Assembly (NCBI GenBank): GCA_012032065.1
Contig: JAAURV010000101.1
Location: forward strand, 1-9,247
Source of the DNA: Hyphomicrobiales bacterium
Lineage (GTDB): Bacteria > Pseudomonadota > Alphaproteobacteria > Rhizobiales > Aestuariivirgaceae
Reading direction: 5' to 3'
Length of the DNA stretch: 9,247 nt
Of the stretch, positions 1 to 6,005 are shown piece by piece; within the stretch, counting starts at the first letter, position 1, and each line of letters begins with the position of its first letter. The position numbers and the translations under genes are program-made. Under the pieces are notes generated by a model. That model ran no database searches and was not told the origin of the DNA. It saw only the letters and a program-made list of their open reading frames with translations.

Positions 1-97
1 ACGTCCAGGCGAGCGTCTTGCCTTCCGGCCGCTTTGCCATCAGCACGCGCCCGTCGGCGTCGACGAGGGCCACCGCCGCGACCAGCACCATGCGCAT
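1..97 (-). CDS. mutT: MutT-type Nudix hydrolase, N-terminal fragment (runs off the left edge)
   Basis: About 32 codons are visible on the minus strand, beginning MRMVLVAAVALVDADGRV and continuing through a KRPEGK segment. This is the usual first strand and turn of MutT-like 8-oxo-dGTP diphosphatases, which remove oxidised guanine nucleotides from the precursor pool. The Nudix box itself would lie outside the window, so catalytic residues cannot be checked. The start codon shares one base with the argJ stop (TGATG), which indicates translational coupling. An argJ-mutT order is also what I recall from Rhizobiales. The last few visible residues (LAWT) do not follow the LAGLWEFPGG pattern expected there. 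That could be divergence or another indel, but too little is visible to decide. Identity rests on the opening residues and the context. Confidence 0.7.
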   Translation of the reverse strand, partial: MRMVLVAAVALVDADGRVLMAKRPEGKTLAWT

Positions 98-1334
98 CAG
101 CTGCGATAGGAGCCGTTGATGTCGATGTAGCGGTGGGTGAGATCGCAGGTCCATACCCGTGCAGCGCCGCGCGCCACGCCCACATCCGCTTCGATTAGAA
201 TGTGGCGGCTCTTCATGTGCGGCATAATCTCGGTTTCTTTATAGGAAGCATCGCGCATGCCGTTCTTCGCAACGGTGATGCCGCCGATTCTGATTCGCAG
301 CTTGTCGCGGAGAGCCTTTTCGCCAGCCTTGCCCACGGCCATGACGATGCGGCCCCAGTTCGCGTCTTCGCCGGCAATTGCGTCTTCACCAACGGCGAAT
401 TGGCGATCGACATGGCAATGCGATGCGCGGCGCGATCGTTCTCCGCGCCGGTGATCGCGATCTCGATCAGCTTCTCGGCACCTTCGCCATCTTTCGCCAC
501 TTGCAAAGCGAGATTGAGGCATACGGCATCGAGCGCCTTTGCAAAAGCGGCGAGCCGCTTGTCATCGGCGGACTTGAGTTTCTCGAGCGGCGATCCGGCA
601 GCGCCGGTTGCGAATGCAAGAAGCGTGTCCGACGTGGACGTATCGCCATCGACAGTCACGCAGTTGAAACTCTTACGCACACTCCGCGCGAGAAGCTGCT
701 GCAGAATGCGCGGCGGCAGAGCGGCGTCGGTGAATACGAACGCCAGCATCGTCGCCATGTCGGGCGCGATCATGCCGGAGCCCTTGGCGATGCCGTTGAT
801 CGTCACCGTGGCGCGGCCAAGTTTCACTTGCGCGGTGGCGCCCTTCGGAAACGTGTCCGTCGTCATGATGGCGCGCGCCGCCATCGACCACTGGTCCTCG
901 GCGGCGCGAGTTGCGAGATATTCCAGCGCGCCGGTGATCGGCACTGGATTGAGCGGCTCGCCGATCACGCCGGTCGAAGCCTGAAACACTTCCGTTGGTT
1001 TGCAGCCAAGAGCTTTTGCCGCAGTCTTCGCCACTGCCCTCACCGTGGCGGTTCCGGCCTTGCCCGTGAAAGCGTTGGCATTCCCGGCATTGATCACGAC
1101 CGCGCGTGCCTTGCCGCCTCTCAGCGCCGACACGCACCAGTCCACCGGCGCGGAACGGGATTTCGAAGTTGTGAAACATCCGGCCACGCTCGTTCCCGCG
1201 GGCAAAACCGCCATCAAAACATCGGGCCGGTTCTTGTAGCGGATGCCGGTCTCGGCCGCCGCGAGTTTGACGCCCGCGACCGGCGGCATTTCGGGAAAAC
1301 TCGCCGGCGCCAGCGGCGATACGGGATGCGCCAT
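97..1334 (-). CDS. argJ: Bifunctional glutamate N-acetyltransferase / N-acetylornithine acetyltransferase ArgJ, with an apparent frameshift
   Basis: ArgJ moves the acetyl group from N-acetylornithine to glutamate in the cyclic arginine pathway and can also acetylate glutamate from acetyl-CoA. It is a cytoplasmic Ntn-type enzyme that cleaves itself before a threonine nucleophile. The cleavage motif KGSGMIAPDMATMLAF is present, with Thr195 as the predicted nucleophile, and TTDTFPK lies at 158-164. The ATG at 1334 is preceded by a GGGGGG-containing Shine-Dalgarno and gives the usual MAHPVSPLAP-like start. The frame breaks near base 381/382 (about residue 317). After VKT the correct family sequence, IAGEDANWGRIVM through the WTCDLT and INGSYRS ending, continues in another frame to the TGA at 97-99. 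Restoring one base gives about 412 residues, normal for the family. The gene lies 26 bases after the parvulin gene and overlaps mutT, suggesting one operon. Confidence 0.93.
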
Positions 1335-1360
1335 GATGCCGTCCCCCCAGAACGACGCAG

Positions 1361-2332
1361 TTATTGCGGAAGCTGCAGGTCGCCCTTGCCGCCGTCGCCT
1401 TCGCCTTCAGCCTGACCGGGTGCGGCGCCCGGCGTCACGGCCTGGCCTTTCGCCCGCTCTTCCATGAGCTTGCGCTGCTTGTCGGCCTCGGCGGTCATCC
1501 TCTTCAAGTCCTCGTCGAGGATTTCGACCTTCGCGGTCTTGCGCAAGTCGTTGATGACTTCCTGCACCTTCTTGCGCAACAGCACATTGCGGATCGCCGG
1601 CTTCACCTGGTCAAAGGGCTGGGCCGCGCCCATCTTGCGGTCTTCGAGCCTGATGATGTGCCAGCCGAAGTCCGTCTTCACCGGCGGCGTCGTCTCGCCG
1701 ACCTTCAAGGCAAAGGTCGCCTTGGAAAACTCCGCCACCATCTCCGGCGCGGTGAAATAACCAAGGTCGCCGCCGAAATCCTTGGAACCGTCGAGGCTGT
1801 ACTGCTTGGCGAGATCTTCGAACTTCTCGCCGGCCTTCAGCTTCGCGGCAATCGATTCGGCTTCCTTCTCGGTCGCCACCAGAATGTGGCGCGCGCGTAC
1901 CCGTTCGGTCGACGCAAGCTTCTGCGATTCTTCTTCGTAGGCCGCCTTCAATTCCTCGTCGGTCACCGCCGGGCGAATCTTCTGGAAGAAATAGGCATCC
2001 CGCAGCGCCTTCGCCTGATAGAGGGCGAGGCGGCGCTTGTATTCGTCGGTGTCGGCAACGCCTTCCTTGACCGCAAGCTGCGCCAGCATGTGGCGCTCGA
2101 TCAGATATTCGACGACGAAGGGAAACCTGAGCTTGGGCGGCAAATCGGGCAACTGGCCGATGATGTCGTCGGTCGCCATCTGCACTTCCGAAATGCGGAT
2201 TTCGTGGCCGTTGACGGTGGCAATGATCTTGTCTTCCTTCGACGCGTCCTGGGCAGCCGCGGCGGCAACCCACACGGCGAGCGCCGCGCCGGTCAGAAGC
2301 GCCGATTTCAGATGTCTTGCAAAGTGATGCAT
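1361..2332 (-). CDS. Exported peptidyl-prolyl cis-trans isomerase, parvulin type (PpiC/SurA/PrsA-like)
   Basis: This is a predicted 323-residue periplasmic folding factor. The ATG at 2332 was chosen over upstream in-frame starts (the frame is open to 2488) because it opens a good signal peptide: MHHFARHLKS, then a hydrophobic stretch and an Ala-rich cleavage site near residue 27 (AAA before QDAS). A GAGAAG Shine-Dalgarno lies 8 bases upstream. Residues about 30-140 form a SurA-like N-terminal helical region. A parvulin domain follows at about 143-231, with RARHILV, the FGGDLGYF segment and FGWHIIRLED, all family hallmarks. A charged helix and a low-complexity Gly/Ala/Glu tail end the protein. 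Parvulins isomerise X-Pro bonds and chaperone outer-membrane proteins after Sec export, which fits the divergent secA neighbour. It is likely transcribed with argJ, 26 bases downstream. Confidence 0.9.
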   Translation of the reverse strand: MHHFARHLKSALLTGAALAVWVAAAAAQDASKEDKIIATVNGHEIRISEVQMATDDIIGQLPDLPPKLRFPFVVEYLIERHMLAQLAVKEGVADTDEYKRRLALYQAKALRDAYFFQKIRPAVTDEELKAAYEEESQKLASTERVRARHILVATEKEAESIAAKLKAGEKFEDLAKQYSLDGSKDFGGDLGYFTAPEMVAEFSKATFALKVGETTPPVKTDFGWHIIRLEDRKMGAAQPFDQVKPAIRNVLLRKKVQEVINDLRKTAKVEILDEDLKRMTAEADKQRKLMEERAKGQAVTPGAAPGQAEGEGDGGKGDLQLPQ

Positions 2333-2366
2333 CGCTTTTGAACTTCTCGCAAATCCGGCCGCCGGA

Positions 2367-2381
2367 CCGGTTTCAAACCGG
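2367..2381. repeat. Perfect 7-bp inverted repeat with a 1-base centre
   Basis: CCGGTTT-C-AAACCGG lies 35-49 bases upstream of the parvulin start, within its probable leader or core promoter. The near-zero centre suggests a dimer-binding operator rather than an RNA hairpin. No regulator can be named. Confidence 0.4.
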
Positions 2382-2398
2382 GCGCTGCATTGAGCGCC
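2381..2398. repeat. Short hairpin, 6-bp arms
   Basis: GGCGCT-GCATTG-AGCGCC can form a 6-bp stem with a 6-base loop and directly abuts the preceding inverted repeat. It sits about 50-65 bases upstream of the parvulin start, so it could be part of the 5' leader RNA. In GC-rich DNA a stem of this size can arise by chance. Confidence 0.3.
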
Positions 2399-2517
2399 AA
2401 AGAAGGCGAGAATAAGCCCCCCTGAGCAGCTTTGCCGGTTCCGGACACTGGCGAAATACCGTGCCAAAACAGTGCCGCATAGGCCCACCCACGCCGGCTC
2501 TCAGTGTTTCGGCCACC

Positions 2518-2535
2518 TGTTGCCGCACGGCAACA
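2518..2535. repeat. Perfect 8-bp inverted repeat with a 2-base centre
   Basis: TGTTGCCG-CA-CGGCAACA is an 18-base dyad near the middle of the divergent region, 147 bases before the secA start. Its symmetry and placement fit an operator for a dimeric regulator that could act on either side. No known consensus is recognised with confidence. Confidence 0.4.
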
Positions 2536-2669
2536 CATGGAAATACCGCATTTCAGGACTTACATGAGAAAGAACCCGCTGCCCTTGACCGGATGCCGCC
2601 GGAAGGCGATTCCCCTTCGCCCCGTATTCCACTAGAAGCAGGCGGGATTTCTCGGGGCCCTCCCCAAAC

Positions 2670-2674
2670 AAGGA
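2670..2674 (+). promoter_or_regulatory. Shine-Dalgarno site fixing the secA start
   Basis: AAGGA lies 8 bases before the ATG at 2683. It supports that codon as the start rather than upstream in-frame ATGs such as the one at 2461, and the protein then begins MLGLRSIAAKIFG, as alphaproteobacterial SecA proteins do. Confidence 0.75.
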
Positions 2675-2682
2675 CGATTCAT

Positions 2683-5416
2683 ATGCTCGGACTGCGGTCA
2701 ATCGCGGCAAAAATCTTCGGCACAACCAACGATCGAAAGGTGTCGAAGTACAAAGGCCGGGTGGCCGAAATCAACGCGCTGGAAGACCAGCTGTCGCGGC
2801 TTTCCGACGCCGATCTCAAGGCCCGCACGGCCGAATTCCGCCAGCAGCTGGCGAACGGCGCCGATCTCGACAGCCTGCTGGTTCCCGCCTTCGCCACGGT
2901 CAGGGAAGCCGCGAAGCGCACCTTGGGCCAGCGCCATTTCGATGTTCAATTGATCGGTGGCATGGTGCTGAACGAAGGCTCCATTTCCGAGATGAAAACC
3001 GGCGAAGGCAAAACGCTGGTTTCCACTTTACCGGTCTATCTCAACGCGCTCGAAGGCAAGGGCGTGCATGTGGTGACCGTCAACGACTACCTTGCCCGCC
3101 GCGACGCCGCCTGGATGGGTGAAATTTACAGCTTCCTTGGCATGAAAACCGGCGTGATCGTGCATGGCCTTAACGACACGCAACGCCGCCAGATGTATGC
3201 CTGCGACATCACTTACGCCACCAACAACGAACTGGGCTTCGACTACCTCCGCGACAACATGAAATACCATCTCGAAGAGATGGTGCAGCGTGGGCACCAC
3301 TTCGCCATCGTCGACGAAGTCGACTCGATTCTCGTGGACGAAGCGAGGACACCGCTCATCATTTCAGGTCCCGTCGACGACAAGTCCGATCTCTACAACG
3401 CCATCGACAAATACATCCCCGAGCTCGCGCCGGAGGATTACGAGCTCGACGAGAAGCAGCGCTCCTGCACGCTCACCGAAAAGGGCAATGAGCATCTGGA
3501 GCAGGTGCTTGGCGGCGCCGGACTTCTCAAGGGCTCCAATCTCTACGACGCCGAAAACGTCACCGTCGTGCACCACGTTCAGCAGGCGCTGCGCGCCCAT
3601 AAGCTGTTCCAGCGCGACAAGGACTACATCGTTCACGACAACCAGGTGGTGATCATCGACGAGTTCACCGGCCGCATGATGCCGGGCCGCCGCTATTCGG
3701 AAGGCCTGCATCAGGCGCTCGAAGCCAAGGAGCACGCGCAGATTCAACCGGAGAACGTGACGCTCGCGTCCATCACCTTCCAGAACTACTTCCGCCTCTA
3801 CAGGAAGCTCGCCGGCATGACCGGAACGGCATCGACCGAGGCCGACGAGTTCATGGATATCTACAAGCTCGAAGTTCTCGACATTCCGACCAACTTGCCC
3901 GTCGCCCGCAAGGACGAGGACGACGAGGTCTACCGCACGGCGCGCGAGAAATACGCGGCGATCATCGAAACCATCAAGGAGTCGAGCGGGCGTGGCCAGC
4001 CGAGTCTCGTCGGCACCACCTCGATTGAAAAATCGGAAGTGCTTTCGGGGTTACTCAAGGCCGCGGGCGTTCCGCACAACGTTCTGAACGCGCGCTATCA
4101 CGAACAGGAAGCCGAGATCATCGCGCAAGCCGGCGTTCCCGGCGCGGTCACGATCGCCACCAACATGGCGGGCCGCGGCACCGACATCAAACTCGGCGGC
4201 AACCTCGAAATGCGCGTCGCCGCCGAATTGAAGGATCTGCCGCAAGGCACGGAGCGCGACCGCCGCACCGCGGCGATCAAGGCCGAGATCGAGGCCAACA
4301 AGCAGAAAGTGCTGGCGCCGGCGGTCTCTTCGTCATCGGCACTGAACGCCACGAAAGCCGTCGCATCGACAATCAGCTGCGCGGCCGCTCCGGCCGCCAG
4401 GGCGATCCCGGCCAGTCGCGCTTCTATCTGTCGCTCGAGGACGATCTCATGCGCATCTTCGGTTCCGAGCGCATGGACTCGATGCTGCAGAAACTCGGCC
4501 TCAAGGAAGGCGAAGCCATCGTCCATCCCTGGATCAACAAGGCGCTCGAGAAAGCCCAGCAAAAAGTCGAGGCGCGCAACTTCGACATCCGCAAGAACCT
4601 TCTCAAGTTCGACAACGTCATGAACGATCAGCGCAAGGTCATCTTCGAACAGCGCATCGGCATCATGAAGGGCGAAGAGGTGGCGGAGACCATCGACGAC
4701 ATGCGCCACCAGACCATCGACGATCTCGTCACCAAGCACAATCCCGCCCAACTGCCTCATGCCGAGCAATGGGACGCCGAAGGCTGCGCGAGCGGCTGCG
4801 CGAAGCAGTCGCCATCGACTTCCCCGTCGACGAATGGGCCAAGGAAGAAGGCATCGCCGAGGAAGAAATCCGCGAGCGGGTAACGAAATCCGCCGACGAC
4901 CTCTATGCCGAAAAGCGCCAACGCTTCACGCCCGAGATCACCATGCAAGTCGAAAAGGCGGTGCTGCTGCAAACGCTCGATCAGCTCTGGCGCGACCATA
5001 TCGTCACCGTCGATCAGTTGCGGCAGGTGATTCATTTGAGAGGCTACGGCCAGCGCGATCCGCTTAACGAATACAAGACCGAGGGCTACAATCTCTTCGA
5101 GGCGATGATCGCCAAGCTCCGCGAAACCGTGACGGCGCAATTGATGCGCGTCGAAATCCAGACGCGGCCTTCCGAAGACATGCTGCCGGACGAGGATGAC
5201 CTGCCGATGATGTCGGTGCACCACCTCGATCCCTTGACCGGCGAGGACGAGATCGGCGGAATGCCCATCTTTGCGTCCGCCGGGGAAGAAGAAGGCGAAG
5301 TGCAAACCAAGCTCGATCCCAAGAACCCAGCGAGTTGGGGCCGCGTCGGCCGCAACGATCCCTGCCCATGCGGCTCAGGCAAGAAATACAAGCACTGCCA
5401 TGGAGCGCTGGTTTAG
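2683..5416 (+). CDS. secA: Preprotein translocase ATPase SecA, with two apparent single-base frameshifts
   Basis: SecA is the motor that pushes unfolded preproteins through the SecYEG channel by ATP hydrolysis. The Walker A segment MKTGEGKT is at residues 104-111, the DEVD Walker B box at 211-214, and TNMAGRGTD at 493-501. The helicase motif VI segment QLRGRSGRQGDPG is at bases 4374-4412. The C-terminal zinc-binding tail (CPCGSGKKYKHCH, bases 5363-5401) serves SecB and lipid binding. The frame breaks twice. Near 4315-4318, QKVLA should run into AGGLFVIGTE, and near 4783-4785, WDAEG should run into LRERLREAV. In each case one base is missing and the family sequence resumes in the next frame. 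Repaired, the protein is about 911 residues, a normal length. Every motif is intact, so assembly error is likelier than decay. The TAG stop overlaps the stop of the convergent small gene. Confidence 0.97.
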
Positions 5417-5670
5417 GGGCCGGCAGCCAGCTTTAGTATCGGAACACGCATCATCGAGGCTTGATCGCGTGGATCGACGGGCATGACGGCGCCAGGTGCG
5501 GGAAAGCGGTAGGTTCGTCCCGTCACCGGCCCTGTAACGGTCAGAGCCGTCGCCCCGACATAGCGGAAGTAGGCCACGCTGTAGCGTCGCGCCTCGGGCT
5601 GCGGCGCTGCGGTGTTTGCCATGCCGCCGAATGATCCCACGGCTATTCGCTTCGATCCGCAACACGACAT
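5413..5670 (-). CDS. Small MSCCG-type protein of unknown function, last gene of the Trp-rich protein operon
   Basis: This 85-residue protein has no signal peptide or membrane segment and I do not recognise a named family. It starts MSCCGSKR, with adjacent Cys3-Cys4. A flexible Ala/Pro linker follows to about residue 33. The compact segment at about 34-81 (FRYVGATALTVTGPVTGRTY, then YRFPAPGAVMPVDPRD) looks like a small all-beta barrel. That fold guess is my inference from alternating hydrophobics and turns. The ATG at 5670 is only 2 bases after the DUF1360 stop and has a clear AGGAG, so it is surely translated with that gene. Its TAA stop (5413-5415) overlaps the secA TAG (5414-5416). I have the impression of similar MSCCG proteins in other bacteria, but cannot verify this here. 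Confidence 0.75.
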   Translation of the reverse strand: MSCCGSKRIAVGSFGGMANTAAPQPEARRYSVAYFRYVGATALTVTGPVTGRTYRFPAPGAVMPVDPRDQASMMRVPILKLAAGP

Positions 5671-5672
5671 GA

Positions 5673-5996
5673 TCAGTCTCCTGGTTTATCTTCTTCGAAT
5701 TGGGCAGACGGCGGATTGCGATCAAGGAGGCGATGCAACAGAATTGCGCCGCCCGACATCGCTGGCCACAACAATATGAACTCAAGCATGGACAGAGCGA
5801 CAAGCCAAGCTACCGGCAGCGCGACCCACAAGCTCAGGCAATTGAAACAGTCCAGCGCGCGGCCAAGCGAACCTTGGCCCGCATACTGGCGCAAACGGGC
5901 CATGGAATCCCATGGCCCGTCCTCCGCGTTAAGCAGATGAGAGATGCGCCATACGGCGAGAACGCCAAGCGCCAGCCAATAGAAGCGCATCTCCAT
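5673..5996 (-). CDS. DUF1360 family membrane protein
   Basis: This 107-residue integral membrane protein of unknown function has hydrophobic stretches at about 7-22, 53-70 and 72-90. Between the first two is the conserved-looking block AEDGPWDSMARLR and the CxxC-containing DCFNCLSLW (Cys50, Cys53), which together fit the DUF1360 pattern (WR.sHLL...DGPW...DCf.ClSLW). The C-terminus is short and acidic. The ATG at 5996 follows the Trp-rich gene's stop by 9 bases, with AGAGAGA overlapping the end of that gene; a second ATG two codons on is possible but worse placed. The tight spacing on both sides marks it as the middle gene of a three-gene operon. The role is unknown. A membrane anchor or partner for the large upstream product is a reasonable inference, not something the sequence proves. 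Confidence 0.82.
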   Translation of the reverse strand: MEMRFYWLALGVLAVWRISHLLNAEDGPWDSMARLRQYAGQGSLGRALDCFNCLSLWVALPVAWLVALSMLEFILLWPAMSGGAILLHRLLDRNPPSAQFEEDKPGD

Positions 5997-6005
5997 CAGG
6001 TCTCT

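Larger units (their letters stand above)
2333..2682. promoter_or_regulatory. Divergent intergenic region between the parvulin gene and secA
   Basis: These 350 bases hold no gene I would defend. They must contain the promoters for secA (rightward) and for the parvulin-argJ-mutT group (leftward). I see no strong sigma-70 match in either direction; a TATTCT hexamer on the minus strand near 2410-2415 is the best weak candidate. The region contains three short inverted repeats, listed separately, and two copies of GAAATACCG (2453-2461 and 2540-2548). The frame of secA stays open upstream to 2461, but that extension has no protein-family character. Confidence 0.6.

Noticed and set aside
378..1415. 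A 345-codon open frame on the plus strand across argJ
   Set aside because: It is a shadow of argJ with Arg/His-rich, low-information sequence and no recognisable domain.
2449..2466. A sigma-54-like element on the minus strand (TTGGCACG followed by TTTCGC)
   Set aside because: The minus-24 half is good, but the GC of the minus-12 half is displaced by one base, a spacing that sigma-54 promoters do not tolerate.
2333..2488. Longer N-terminus for the parvulin gene
   Set aside because: It would place 52 residues before the signal peptide. The start at 2332 gives a standard export signal and has its own ribosome site.
2461..2682. A 74-codon in-frame extension upstream of secA
   Set aside because: The extension shows no SecA-family or signal-peptide character. 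The ATG at 2683 has an AAGGA site and yields the normal family start.
5407..5434. Possible terminator hairpin (GCTGG ... CCAGC then TTT) after secA
   Set aside because: A 5-bp stem with a 15-base loop and only three Ts is too weak to call.
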